Positions 49,499 to 58,208 are shown, numbered from the stretch's first letter. The stretch: 64,000 bases of DNA from Streptoverticillium olivoreticuli subsp. olivoreticuli (GCF_003391135.1 NZ_CP031455.1:7405501-7469500); one strand, 5' to 3'. Notes: a model not told the origin generated them from the sequence alone. Numbers and translations are program-made.

Positions 49499-51129
49499 CC
49501 ACACCCGCGTACGCGGCCGGCAGCACGTCCATCCCGATGATCGACGACACCATCGGCGCCGATCTGGCCTTCACCATCGAACGCTTCGGAGACCGCGAGG
49601 CGCTCGTCGACGTCCCCAGCGGCCGTCGCTGGACCTACGCGGAGTTCGGCCGGGCCGTCGAGGAGGTCGCGCTCGGGCTGCTGGCCAAGGGGGTGGCGAA
49701 GGGCGACCGGGTCGGGATCTGGGCGGTCAACTGCCCGGAGTGGGTGATGGTGCAGTACGCCGCCGCCCGGGTCGGCGCCATCATGGTCAACATCAACCCC
49801 GCCTACCGCGTCCACGAACTGGGCTTCGTGCTGCGGCAGGCCGGCATCGGCGTGCTCGTCGCCTCCGTCGAGCACAAGACCAGCGACTACCGCCGCATGG
49901 TCGAGCAGGTCCGCGCCGAGTGTCCGGCGCTGCGCGACGTCGTCTACATCGGCGACTCCACCTGGGACGGGCTCCTGGGGCTCGGCGAGCGGGTGCGGCC
50001 CGAGCTGCTCGCCGAGCGCGAGGCGCAGCTCAGCTGCTACGACCCGGTGAACATCCAGTACACCTCCGGCACCACGGGCTTCCCCAAGGGCGCCACGCTC
50101 TCCCACCACAGCATCCTCAACAACGGCTATTTCGTGGGGGAGCTGCTCGGCTACACCGAGACCGACCGGGTCGCCCTGCCGGTGCCCTTCTACCACTGCT
50201 TCGGCATGGTCATGGGCAATCTCGCCGTCACCACCCACGGCTCCTGCATCGTCATCCCGGCCCCCTCCTTCGACCCCGTCGCCACCCTGCACGCGGTCGA
50301 ACGGGAACGCTGCACCTCGCTCTACGGCGTCCCCACCATGTTCATCGCCGAGCTGAACCTCCCCGATTTCGCCACCTACGACCTCTCCTCGCTGCGCACC
50401 GGCATCATGGCCGGTTCGCCGTGCCCGGAGGAGGTGATGAAGCGGGTCATGACGGAGATGCACATGTCCGAGGTGGCCATCTGCTACGGCATGACGGAGA
50501 CCTCACCGGTGTCCACCCAGACCCGGGCGGACGACGAGGTGGAGCGCCGCACCGGGACCGTGGGCCGGGTCCTGCCGCACCTCCAGGTGAAGATCGTCGA
50601 CCAGGCCGGCGGCGCCACGCTCGCGCGTGGCGAGGCCGGCGAGCTGTGCACCCGCGGCTATTCCGTGATGCTCGGCTACTGGGAGGAGCCCGAGCGCTCC
50701 GCCGAGGCCGTCGACGCCGACGGCTGGATGCACACCGGTGACCTCGCGGTGATGGACGAGGACGGGTACGTACGCATCGTCGGCCGCATCAAGGACATGA
50801 TCATCAGGGGCGGGGAGAACGTCTACCCGAGGGAGATCGAGGAGTTCCTCTACTCCCACCCCAAGATCTCCGACGTACAGGTCATCGGGGTCCCGGACGA
50901 GAAGTACGGCGAGGAGGTCATGGCCTGTGTCGTCCTCCGCGACCCCGCCGCGACCCTCAGTCGCGACGAGCTCGCCCGCTTCTGCCGGGGCCGTCTCGCG
51001 CACTACAAGATCCCGCGCCATCTGTGGATCCTGGAGTCCTTCCCCATGACGGTCAGCGGCAAGGTCCGCAAGGTGGAGCTGAGGGAGCGGGCCACGACGA
51101 GCCTGCTGACCGCCGCCCGCGCGAGCTGA
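49495..51129 (+). CDS. AMP-forming fatty-acid CoA ligase
   Basis: 544 residues from GTG 49495. Motifs include IQYTSGTTGFPKGATLSHH, CYGMTETSP, HTGDLAVMDEDGYVRIVGR and the C-terminal MTVSGKVRKVEL. The block FYHCFGMVMGN is usual in FadD3- or FadD35-like fatty-acyl ligases. It overlaps the upstream ligase by 4 nt and no thioesterase or dehydrogenase follows, so the pair probably activates two different acids of the same degradation route. Confidence 0.93.
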   Translation: MTTPAYAAGSTSIPMIDDTIGADLAFTIERFGDREALVDVPSGRRWTYAEFGRAVEEVALGLLAKGVAKGDRVGIWAVNCPEWVMVQYAAARVGAIMVNINPAYRVHELGFVLRQAGIGVLVASVEHKTSDYRRMVEQVRAECPALRDVVYIGDSTWDGLLGLGERVRPELLAEREAQLSCYDPVNIQYTSGTTGFPKGATLSHHSILNNGYFVGELLGYTETDRVALPVPFYHCFGMVMGNLAVTTHGSCIVIPAPSFDPVATLHAVERERCTSLYGVPTMFIAELNLPDFATYDLSSLRTGIMAGSPCPEEVMKRVMTEMHMSEVAICYGMTETSPVSTQTRADDEVERRTGTVGRVLPHLQVKIVDQAGGATLARGEAGELCTRGYSVMLGYWEEPERSAEAVDADGWMHTGDLAVMDEDGYVRIVGRIKDMIIRGGENVYPREIEEFLYSHPKISDVQVIGVPDEKYGEEVMACVVLRDPAATLSRDELARFCRGRLAHYKIPRHLWILESFPMTVSGKVRKVELRERATTSLLTAARAS

Positions 51130-51271
51130 GGACGGCTGGAGGGGCCCGCGATCCCCCGTCCGCGTCGCGGGCCCGAGCCAAGTCTGTGCCCGGAGGCGGC
51201 CGATGTGCCATGCCGGGGCTCCGGTTCAGAGGAAGAATTGAGGTTGGGGGTGTGGGTCCGGGCCCGCGTGG

Positions 51272-51949
51272 TCAGGCCGGCCCCTGCTCGACCAGCTCGT
51301 CGGCGGGGCCGTTCAGGGGTTGCGGAGTGCCCGTCAGATCCATGACGAACAGGGGCAGTCTCAGCTCGTCGGCGCGCGAACGGGCGTCCCGCTCGTACCC
51401 CGCGAGGGAGAAGAACGCGCCGGTGGCGCAGTCCGTCAGGCCGTGCAGCCACAGGCACTCCACCGCCCGCAGCGACGTGGGCAGGGTGGTGGGGTCGACC
51501 CGGGCGACCAGGCCCTCGGCCCGCAGGTCGACCCCCGACTCGGCGGGGTCCCCTGGCCGGGTCACGGCCGTGAACCCCAGCCATGTCAGATACCGCTCGG
51601 CCGCCACGACCGCGTCCTCGGCGGTGCGGATGGCCACCGGGCGGAACGCGGGGCGCAGCGTCTGCGGCCTCCCCTCGGCCGGGCCGCGCGCGGGCTCGAC
51701 GGGCAGCCGCACCACCGTGCCGCAGGAGCAGCCGAACTCCGGTCGTGGCCACTGGTCCTGACGGTCGCAGGCGGGGCAGCGGACCGCCACCCAGGAGTCG
51801 CGCCAGGTGCGGTGCACCAGTAACTCGGGTGTGGCGTCGGCGAGTACGGGCAGGGTGAGCGGGGCGCCGCACGCGCAGGGGAAGGTGGGCGGGGTGAAGG
51901 AGTGCTCCCGACGGCACGTCGGGCAGTGAACCGGCACGCTCTTGGCCAT
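51272..51949 (-). CDS. Zinc-ribbon protein with degenerate Mrr-like nuclease domain
   Basis: 225 residues. Two zinc ribbons lie in the first 80 residues (CPTC with CACG, then CPACD with CSCG). The C-terminal half (ERYLTWLGFTAVTRPGDPAE, SGVDLRAEGLVARVDP, then a SLAGYERDARSRADEL helix) resembles the Mrr-type restriction endonuclease fold. Asp of GVDL is in place, but the usual QxK reads ARVD, so cleavage is doubtful. It converges with the CoA ligase gene. Function unknown. Confidence 0.65.
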   Translation of the reverse strand: MAKSVPVHCPTCRREHSFTPPTFPCACGAPLTLPVLADATPELLVHRTWRDSWVAVRCPACDRQDQWPRPEFGCSCGTVVRLPVEPARGPAEGRPQTLRPAFRPVAIRTAEDAVVAAERYLTWLGFTAVTRPGDPAESGVDLRAEGLVARVDPTTLPTSLRAVECLWLHGLTDCATGAFFSLAGYERDARSRADELRLPLFVMDLTGTPQPLNGPADELVEQGPA

Positions 51950-52064
51950 TTTCTCGGCTCCAGCAACGGGTCCGTAGGTGTGAGTACGGGCCCATCGTCC
52001 CCGATGTGCGGGCGTTGGGGGCGCGATTGCCGTCGTTGCCCGTGCGCCGGTGCGCGGGCCGTGC

Positions 52065-53789
52065 TCAGCAAGGGGCCTCGAACTCCCGGACGGAGTCGAT
52101 GTCCGGACCGTGCGGCGTGTTCGCCTCGCGCTCGATGAAGATCTCCACCAGCACCGGACGCGACGTCGACACCGCCTCCTTGCGGGCCCACTCGACGGCC
52201 GCGCGGATGTCGCCGGGGTCCACGACGCGGCGGCCGGAACAGCCGTATGCCTCCATCAGCTTGACGTTGTCCGTGCCCGTCTCGTCGTAGTGGATGTCGA
52301 CCTGGTAGTTCATGCCGTAGCCGAGCGACGCCTGCCGGATCAGGCCCAGGTACTCGTTGTTCAGCATGATCAGCACGAACGGGACGTCGTACTGCGCGGC
52401 GACCGCCAGCTCCTCGGCCATGTACTGGAAGCCGTAGTCGCCCACGATGCCGACGACCTCGGTGCCGCCCCTGCCCAGGCCCTGGAGCGCCTTCTTGACG
52501 CCGATCGCCGCCGGGATCTCCCAGCCCAGCGGGCCCGCCTGGCCGCACACCTGGTAGCGGCGCGGCAGATGGGACTTCTGGTGCTGGCCGCCCCAGATCT
52601 GGTAGAGGCCGATGGCGGTGACGAAATAGGTGTCGGGCCCGAAGATCTCGTTGATCTCCTTGTAGACCCGGGGCGCCTTGACCGGTGTGCTGGCGAAGTC
52701 CTCCCGGCGCACCAGCGTCCGCTTGAGCTCCCGGCAGCGCTCCACCCACGGCCGGATGGCGGGCCGCGCGCCGCGCGCCCGCGCCGCGTCCAGCAGGGCG
52801 GCGAGGAACAGCCCGGCGTCGGAGACGATGCCCAGGTCCGGCTCGAAGACCTTGCCCAGCTGGGTGGGTTCGATGTCCACATGGACGAACGTCCGGTCGC
52901 CGCGGTAGACGCCGAGGTCCGCGCCGGTGTGCCGGTCGCCGAAGCGGGCGCCGACGGCGAGCACGAAGTCCGCTTCCAGGAAAGAGGCGTTGGCGTACCG
53001 CTGCGAGGTCTGGATGCCGGTCGTGCCCATGTGCAGCTCGTGGTCGTCCTCGACGGCGCCCTTGCCCATCAGGGTGACCTGGAACGGCACCCGCAGGTAT
53101 TCCACCAGCTCCCGCAGCGCGGCCGACGCCTCGGCGAGGATCACCCCGCCGCCCGCCAGCACCAGCGGCCGCTCGGCGGCCAGCAGCAGGTCGAGGGCGG
53201 CCTCGACGCGGGGCGGGTGCGGGGGGACGGCGGGGACCGGCAGCCGGGCGTCGAGCGCGGGGTCGTAACGGATCTCCCGCCGCGCGATGTCGAGCGGGAT
53301 GTCGATCAGCACCGGCCCGGGGCGGCCCGCGCGCGCGACGCGGAACGCCTCCCGGAACGCCCAGGGGATCTGCGCGGCCTCCTTGATCTGCACGGCCCAC
53401 TTGGTGACCGGCCGGACGATCTCCACGATGTCGACCGCCTGGAACGCCTCTTGGTGCAGCTTGGCCGACACGGCCTGCCCGGTGACGCACACCATGGGCA
53501 CGGAGTCGGCGTGCGCGGTGTAGAGCCCGGTGACGAGGTTGGTGGCGCCCGGCCCCGAGGTGGCGAGGGCGACGCCGACGCGGCCGTTCGTACGGGCCCA
53601 GCCGTCGGCCATGTGCGTCGCGCCCTCCTCATGACGGACGATCAGATGCTCGATGCCGCCCACCGTTTCCATCGCCTTGTACAGCGGCAGGACCGCGGCC
53701 CCCGGGCAGCCGAACGCGATGTCGACGCCCTCGTCCTTCATGATCCGTACCGCCGCCTCCATGGCGGGCACGCGTGCGGCCCCTTTCAC
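52065..53789 (-). CDS. gcl: Glyoxylate carboligase-like ThDP enzyme
   Basis: 574 residues with N-terminal ThDP-Pyr, central and C-terminal ThDP-PP domains (GDYGFQYMAEELAVAAQYDVPFVLIMLNNEYLGLIRQ in short pieces: GDYGFQ and NNEYLG hold the Mg-ThDP site). It joins two glyoxylates into tartronate semialdehyde. Segments such as DDHELHMGTTGIQTSQRYAN and CGQAGPLGWEIPAA match Gcl closely. Yet the position of the Val51 that marks E. coli Gcl is Glu54 here (RHEEGATH against RHVEGASH), like acetolactate synthases. GTG 53789 overlaps the glxR stop by 4 nt. The genes run hyi-glxR-gcl, so the pathway context supports the call. Confidence 0.88.
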   Translation of the reverse strand: MKGAARVPAMEAAVRIMKDEGVDIAFGCPGAAVLPLYKAMETVGGIEHLIVRHEEGATHMADGWARTNGRVGVALATSGPGATNLVTGLYTAHADSVPMVCVTGQAVSAKLHQEAFQAVDIVEIVRPVTKWAVQIKEAAQIPWAFREAFRVARAGRPGPVLIDIPLDIARREIRYDPALDARLPVPAVPPHPPRVEAALDLLLAAERPLVLAGGGVILAEASAALRELVEYLRVPFQVTLMGKGAVEDDHELHMGTTGIQTSQRYANASFLEADFVLAVGARFGDRHTGADLGVYRGDRTFVHVDIEPTQLGKVFEPDLGIVSDAGLFLAALLDAARARGARPAIRPWVERCRELKRTLVRREDFASTPVKAPRVYKEINEIFGPDTYFVTAIGLYQIWGGQHQKSHLPRRYQVCGQAGPLGWEIPAAIGVKKALQGLGRGGTEVVGIVGDYGFQYMAEELAVAAQYDVPFVLIMLNNEYLGLIRQASLGYGMNYQVDIHYDETGTDNVKLMEAYGCSGRRVVDPGDIRAAVEWARKEAVSTSRPVLVEIFIEREANTPHGPDIDSVREFEAPC

Positions 53790-54673
53790 GAGGCCACCCC
53801 CGACAGCCGCTCGACGCCGCGCAGGAGCGCGGAGTGGTCCAGCCCGCCGTCGCCCTGCGCGCGCGCCGCGGCGACGAGGGTCGCGGCCACGGCGCCGAGC
53901 GGGAGGGCGGCCCCGACGGCGCGGGCCGCGTCGGTGACGATGCCCATGTCCTTGTGGTGCAGGTCGATGCGGAAGCCGGGCGCGAAGTCGTGGGAGAGGA
54001 AGTTGTGCCGCTTGCGCTCCAGCACGGCCGAACCGGCGAGCCCGCCCGCCAGTACGTCCAGCGCCGCGGTGAGATCCACGCCGGACTTCTCCAGGAAGAC
54101 GACCGCCTCCGCGCAGACCTGGATGTTGACGGCGACGACCAGCTGGTTCGCGGCCTTCACGGTCTGCCCGGAGCCGTGCGCCCCGCAGTGCACGACCGTG
54201 GTGCCGAGCACATGGAACAGCGGCTCGGCCCGCTCGAAGTCGGCGCGCTCCCCGCCGACCATGACCGAGAGGACCCCTTCCACGGCACCGGCCTCACCGC
54301 CGGACACGGGCGCGTCGAGCATGCGAAGGCCCCGGGCGGCGGCGGCCCCGGCCAGGGCGACGGAGGTTCCGGGCGCGACGGTCGACATGTCGATCAGCAG
54401 CGTGCCGGGGCTCGCGTGGGCGAGGATGCCCTGGTCGCCGTGGGCGACGGCTTCGAGGTGCGGGTCGGCGGGGAGCATGGTGACGACGATGTCGGCGCCC
54501 CGCACCGCTTCCGCGACGGAACCGGCGGGCACCCCGCCGGCCGCGGCGAGCCGGTCGAGCTTGTGCTTCTCGAGGGTGTGGCCTGTGACGTGATACCCGG
54601 CCTTGAGCAGATTCTCGGCCATGGGGGATCCCATGACCCCGAGCCCTATCCAGGCGATCCGGGGAGTGGACAT
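53786..54673 (-). CDS. glxR: 2-hydroxy-3-oxopropionate (tartronate semialdehyde) reductase
   Basis: 295 residues. It reduces tartronate semialdehyde to glycerate with NAD(P)H. The Rossmann motif IGLGVMGSPMAENLLKAGY is at the N-terminus, the substrate motif DAPVSGGEAGAVEGVLSVMVGG near residue 117 and the catalytic Lys in GSGQTVKAANQLVV near 170. ATG 54673 has AAAGGA upstream. It sits between hyi (34 nt) and gcl (4-nt overlap), forming the glyoxylate-to-glycerate operon. Confidence 0.94.
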   Translation of the reverse strand: MSTPRIAWIGLGVMGSPMAENLLKAGYHVTGHTLEKHKLDRLAAAGGVPAGSVAEAVRGADIVVTMLPADPHLEAVAHGDQGILAHASPGTLLIDMSTVAPGTSVALAGAAAARGLRMLDAPVSGGEAGAVEGVLSVMVGGERADFERAEPLFHVLGTTVVHCGAHGSGQTVKAANQLVVAVNIQVCAEAVVFLEKSGVDLTAALDVLAGGLAGSAVLERKRHNFLSHDFAPGFRIDLHHKDMGIVTDAARAVGAALPLGAVAATLVAAARAQGDGGLDHSALLRGVERLSGVAS

Positions 54674-54707
54674 GAGGGTTCCTTTCGTTGTGGGTGTGCG
54701 GCCGCGT

Positions 54708-55538
54708 TCACCCTGCGGCGCGGTGGAAGTCCTGCAGCCAGCCGAAGGCGTCGGCGCCCGGCGCGGCATACTCCAGCCCCACCCAGCCCCCGTAACCCGC
54801 CTTCCCCAAGTGCCCGAGCAGGTCGGGGAAGTCGAGCGCCCCGGACCCCGGCGCCCCGCGCCCCGGAGCGTCCGCGATCTGGACGTGGCCCGTCACGGCG
54901 GCGCAGTCGTCGATGACGGCGTGCAGGTCCTCACCCCCCATCGCCAGGTGGTAGAGGTCCATCAGGAAGCGCGCGTTGCCCAGCCCGCTCGCCGCGTTCA
55001 CGGCCCCGACCAGCTCGACCGCCCTCGCCGCGCCCGTGACGGGGTACAGCGGCGACTCCACCGCGTTGAGCGCCTCGATCAGCAGCACCGCCCCCACCCG
55101 GTCCGCCGCGTGCGCCGCGCGCACGAGGTTCTCCAGCGCCAGCGCGTCCTGCGTCCGCGCGTCGGCCCCCTGGACGCGGTTGCCGTAGAGGGCGTTGAGC
55201 GCCGTACACCCCACCGAGGCCGCGAAGCCGGCGGCGACGTCGAGGTTGGCGCGGAAGCGGTCGGACTCCGCGCCGGGGAGCGAGAGGGCGCCCCGGTCGG
55301 GGCCCGGCAGCCGCCCGGCGTAGAGGTTCAGGCCGACGAGCCGGGTGCCCGCGTCGGTCAACGCCCGCCGCAGAGCGTCGAGTTCACGCTGCTCCGGCGT
55401 GGGGTCGCCGGGCCAGGGCCACCACAGCTCGACCGCCGTGAACCCCGCCGCGGCAGCCGCCGCGGGTCGCTCCAGAAGGGGGAGCTCGGTGAAGAGGATC
55501 GACAGATTCACATCGAAGCGCAGCTCCGGAAGGCCCAT
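54708..55538 (-). CDS. hyi: Hydroxypyruvate isomerase
   Basis: 276 residues from ATG 55538 (MGLPELRFDVNLSILFTELP), which has GGTGAG at proper spacing; ATG 55553 would place the start against a palindrome and lacks a ribosome site. It is a xylose-isomerase-like TIM barrel with metal-binding motifs typical of Hyi: AVELWWPWPGD, LIEALNAVESPLYP, FLMDLYHLAMGGED, HVQIADAPGRGAPGSG and GLEYAAPG. It interconverts hydroxypyruvate and tartronate semialdehyde. First gene of the gcl operon; a palindromic operator candidate lies just upstream. Confidence 0.93.
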   Translation of the reverse strand: MGLPELRFDVNLSILFTELPLLERPAAAAAAGFTAVELWWPWPGDPTPEQRELDALRRALTDAGTRLVGLNLYAGRLPGPDRGALSLPGAESDRFRANLDVAAGFAASVGCTALNALYGNRVQGADARTQDALALENLVRAAHAADRVGAVLLIEALNAVESPLYPVTGAARAVELVGAVNAASGLGNARFLMDLYHLAMGGEDLHAVIDDCAAVTGHVQIADAPGRGAPGSGALDFPDLLGHLGKAGYGGWVGLEYAAPGADAFGWLQDFHRAAG

Positions 55539-55553
55539 GAGGGTCTCACCCAT

Positions 55554-55568
55554 TTCCGTATTACGGAA
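55554..55568. promoter_or_regulatory. Perfect palindrome upstream of hyi
   Basis: TTCCGTATTACGGAA is a perfect 15-bp palindrome, TTCCGTA and TACGGAA around one base, 16-30 nt upstream of the hyi start codon. Palindromes of this TTCCG...CGGAA kind are recognised by IclR-type regulators, which often control glyoxylate and allantoin genes; the actual regulator is not visible. Confidence 0.6.
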
Positions 55569-55645
55569 TTTGAATTCTGCTCAACGGAAGCGTGCCCGCG
55601 CTCCGAGAAGGCTGTCAAGGGGAGGGGCGGAGCTACCGTGTGCGC

Positions 55646-55900
55646 ATGCTGCGATTGCGAGTGGAGTTCACGACCGAGCCCTTCGACCTCGACGAGGCCC
55701 CGCCCCACGCCGTGGCGGCGCGCGAGGCCGTCCAGGGCGCCGACCTGGACGCCGTCGACGTCGGCCCGTTCGGCACCACCGCCGAGGGCCGCGCCGAGGT
55801 GGTCCTCGCGGCGGTGGACGAGGTGCTGCGCACGTCGCTGCGCGCCGGTGCGACCCGGGTGTCCCTGCAGCTCAACGTGGTCGGGGAGGACGGCTCGTGA
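55646..55900 (+). CDS. Thiamine-binding-type (MTH1187/YkoF-like) small protein
   Basis: 84 residues from ATG 55646. The pattern VEFTTEPFDLDEAPPHAVAA followed by DVGPFGTTAEGRAEVVLAAV and GATRVSLQLNVV matches the ferredoxin-fold Thiamine_BP family (PF01910-like). It overlaps the next gene by 4 nt, so the two are expressed together. A ThDP enzyme (Gcl) lies nearby, but whether thiamine is really the ligand is unknown. Confidence 0.7.
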   Translation: MLRLRVEFTTEPFDLDEAPPHAVAAREAVQGADLDAVDVGPFGTTAEGRAEVVLAAVDEVLRTSLRAGATRVSLQLNVVGEDGS

Positions 55901-56289
55901 CCGGCGCCGCCGACGAGACCTTCCGCGCCGCGGTCCGCCCGCTCGTCGACGCCATGGGCGGCGAGATGGTCGAGCCGGAACACGCGCGGGGCGACGACGT
56001 GCTGCTGTCGTGGGAGGGGCGCGCGGTCGTCGCCGTACGCCTGCCCCACCTGTCCGACTCGCTCGACCACATCCTGGCCGACCTGGAGCGACGGCACGGG
56101 ATGCCGCTGTCCGAACTGGACCGCAGGACCAAGCAGTCGGTCGTGCGGGGCCTGGAGGCGCGCGGCGCCTTCTCCGTACGGCACGGGGTGGAGACCGTCG
56201 CCTCGGCGCTGGGTGTCAGCCGCTTCACCGTCTACAACTACCTCAACCGGGAGAACTCCGCCCGGGGCGGGGAACGCCGCGTGGATTAG
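55897..56289 (+). CDS. YheO-like HTH transcriptional regulator
   Basis: 130 residues from GTG 55897. The C-terminus is a HTH of the YheO (HTH_22) type: RHGVETVASALGVSRFTVYN with YLNRE. The N-terminal part (AVVAVRLPHLSDSLDHILADLERRHGMPLSELDRRTKQSVVRGLE in short pieces) is a short dimerisation-like region, without the PAS-like domain of full-length YheO. It lies directly before the urate-oxidation operon and after a thiamine-binding-type gene and may regulate uraD-uox, perhaps through the palindrome at 56303. Confidence 0.72.
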   Translation: MTGAADETFRAAVRPLVDAMGGEMVEPEHARGDDVLLSWEGRAVVAVRLPHLSDSLDHILADLERRHGMPLSELDRRTKQSVVRGLEARGAFSVRHGVETVASALGVSRFTVYNYLNRENSARGGERRVD

Positions 56290-56302
56290 CGGGTGGTGGA
56301 AT

Positions 56303-56343
56303 TCAACAAACTGTTGACGCCGTGTTCTTCGAGGCGTTAGCTA
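56303..56343 (+). promoter_or_regulatory. Promoter with overlapping operator for the uraD-uraH-uox operon
   Basis: TTGACG (56314-56319) and TAGCTA (56338-56343) form a sigma-70-like promoter with an 18-bp spacer, 47 nt before uraD. The -35 hexamer overlaps the right arm of a perfect palindrome, TCAACA-AAC-TGTTGA (56303-56317). A protein bound there would block RNA polymerase, so the operon is probably repressed in the absence of a purine-derived inducer. Confidence 0.6.
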
Positions 56344-56389
56344 TGCGCAGCCCTTCCACGCCCATCGACAAGCGGCCACGGAGGCACCC

Positions 56390-56944
56390 GTGACTTCGAG
56401 TCCGACGCCGGGGCTCACCCGGCTCAACGCGGTGGCGGACAGCGCGGCCCGCGCCGCGCTCCGCGAGATCTGCACCAGCCGGACATGGGCGAGCGCGCTG
56501 CTCGCCCGCCGTCCCTTCCCCGACACCGCGGCTCTGTGCGCCGCCGGTGACGCCGCCGTCGCGGCTCTGACGGCGGCGGACCTCGCCGAGGCCATGGCCG
56601 GCCACCCGCCCATCGGGCGCCCCGCCCCGGGCGACCCGGCCTCCGCCCGCGAACAGCGGGGCATGGCGGGCGCGCCCGCCGACCTCAAGGCCCGCATGCT
56701 CGCGCACAACCTCGCCTACCAGGAGAAGTTCGGGCACGTCTTCCTGATCTGCGCCACCGGACTCACTGCAGAACAGCTGTACGACGCGATCCGTAACCGG
56801 ATCGACAACACGCCGGAACGCGAGCGCGAGATCGTGCGCACAGAGCTCGGCAAGATCAACCGCATCCGGCTGACGCGGCTCGCCGAAGGGCCGCCGGAGG
56901 CGGTCGCGACGCCCGTGCCCGACGACGGAGGAGCACCACCATGA
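56390..56944 (+). CDS. uraD: OHCU decarboxylase
   Basis: 184 residues from GTG 56390 with GGAGG upstream. It decarboxylates 2-oxo-4-hydroxy-4-carboxy-5-ureidoimidazoline to (S)-allantoin. The active-site motif AGHPPIG is near residue 69, SAREQRGM near 85, and FGHVFLICATG and ELGKINRIRL near the C-terminus. It is first in the operon with uraH and uox, in reverse of the reaction order; the 3' end overlaps uraH by 4 nt. Confidence 0.93.
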   Translation: MTSSPTPGLTRLNAVADSAARAALREICTSRTWASALLARRPFPDTAALCAAGDAAVAALTAADLAEAMAGHPPIGRPAPGDPASAREQRGMAGAPADLKARMLAHNLAYQEKFGHVFLICATGLTAEQLYDAIRNRIDNTPEREREIVRTELGKINRIRLTRLAEGPPEAVATPVPDDGGAPP

Positions 56945-57303
56945 GCGGCGGCACGACCACCGTGACCGTGTCCACCCACATCCTGGACACCACCGCCGGC
57001 CGCCCCGCCCGGGGCGTCGCCGTCGAGCTGTCCGCCCGCGCGAAGAGCGACGCCCCGTGGGAGCCGGCCGGCACCTCGACGACCGACGCGGACGGCCGCT
57101 GCAAGGACTTCCCGGCGCTGCCCGCCGGCACCACCCAGGCACGGCTGCTCTTCGCCGTCGAGCCCTACCTTTCCCGTGAGCGAGCCGAGGGCGCAGCCTT
57201 CTTCCCGGAAGTGGCGATCGCCTTCGCGGTCGCGCCGGGCGAGCACTATCACGTACCGCTGCTGCTCAATCCGTTCGGCTACTCCGTATACCGAGGGAGC
57301 TAG
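56941..57303 (+). CDS. uraH: 5-hydroxyisourate hydrolase (transthyretin-like)
   Basis: 120 residues. The N-terminal VSTHILDTTAGRPARGVAVEL and the C-terminal YSVYRGS tetrapeptide are diagnostic for HIU hydrolases as opposed to transthyretin. Homotetrameric cytoplasmic enzyme that opens 5-hydroxyisourate made by urate oxidase. ATG 56941 overlaps uraD by 4 nt, and uox follows after 8 nt. Confidence 0.95.
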   Translation: MSGGTTTVTVSTHILDTTAGRPARGVAVELSARAKSDAPWEPAGTSTTDADGRCKDFPALPAGTTQARLLFAVEPYLSRERAEGAAFFPEVAIAFAVAPGEHYHVPLLLNPFGYSVYRGS

Positions 57304-57311
57304 CGACCGCC

Positions 57312-58208
57312 ATGCCCATCCTTGGCCAGAACCAGTACGGCAAAGCCGAGTGCCGCGTCCTGAAGGTCACCCGCGACGGGTCCACCCACCACCTCAAGGA
57401 CCTCAACGTCTCGGTGGCGCTCTCCGGAGACATGGAAGAGGTCCACCTCTCGGGCTCCAACTCCCGTGTCCTGACGACGGACGCCACCAAGAACACCGTG
57501 TTCGCCTTCGCCAAGGAACGCGGCATCGCCTCGGCCGAGGCGTTCGGGGTCCACCTGGCCCGGCACTTCGTCGTCAGCCAGCAGTCCGTCAGGACCGCGC
57601 GCATCAGGCTGGAGGAATACACCTGGGAGCGCATGGAGACCCCGGGGGAGGGCAGGCACTCCTTCGTCCGTACGAACCAGGAGACACGCACCGCGCAGGT
57701 CACCTTCGACGGCCACGCGTGGCAGGTGATCTCCGGGCTCAAGGACCTCGTCGTGCTCAACACCACCGACTCCGAGTTCCACGGCTACGTCAAGGACCGC
57801 TACACCACGCTCCGGGAGACCCATGACCGGATCCTCGCGACCCAGGTCCACGCCCGCTGGCGGCACGCCCGGTTCGACGACACGGTCAGATCCCCGGACT
57901 GGAACGGCAGTTACCGGGCCGCCCGGGGCCACCTGCTGACCGCGTTCGCCGACACGTACTCCTACTCCCTGCAGCAGACGCTCTTCCAGATGGGCTCACG
58001 GGTCATCGACCACCGCCCCGAGATCGACGAGATCCGCCTCTCGCTCCCCAACAAGCACCACTTCCTGGCGGATCTCGAACCGTTCGGCCTCACGAACGAC
58101 AACGAGGTCTACTTCGCGGCCGACCGTCCGTACGGCCTCATCGAGGCCACCGTCCTGCGCGAGGGCGCCGAGCCCGCCGTACCGGTGGACCTGACGAACC
58201 TCCCGTGA
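57312..58208 (+). CDS. uox: Urate oxidase
   Basis: 298 residues, the normal length of cofactor-free uricase. Visible conserved elements are the tunnelling-fold pattern QYGKAECRVLKVTRDG, VLTTDATKNTVFAFAKERG (Thr and Lys of the active site), the central GLKDLVVLNTTDSEFHGYVKD taken as GLKDLVVLNTT and EFHGYV, and LPNKHHFLADLEPFG near the end. It oxidises urate to 5-hydroxyisourate with O2. The third gene of the operon, overlapping the deaminase by 4 nt. Confidence 0.95.
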   Translation: MPILGQNQYGKAECRVLKVTRDGSTHHLKDLNVSVALSGDMEEVHLSGSNSRVLTTDATKNTVFAFAKERGIASAEAFGVHLARHFVVSQQSVRTARIRLEEYTWERMETPGEGRHSFVRTNQETRTAQVTFDGHAWQVISGLKDLVVLNTTDSEFHGYVKDRYTTLRETHDRILATQVHARWRHARFDDTVRSPDWNGSYRAARGHLLTAFADTYSYSLQQTLFQMGSRVIDHRPEIDEIRLSLPNKHHFLADLEPFGLTNDNEVYFAADRPYGLIEATVLREGAEPAVPVDLTNLP

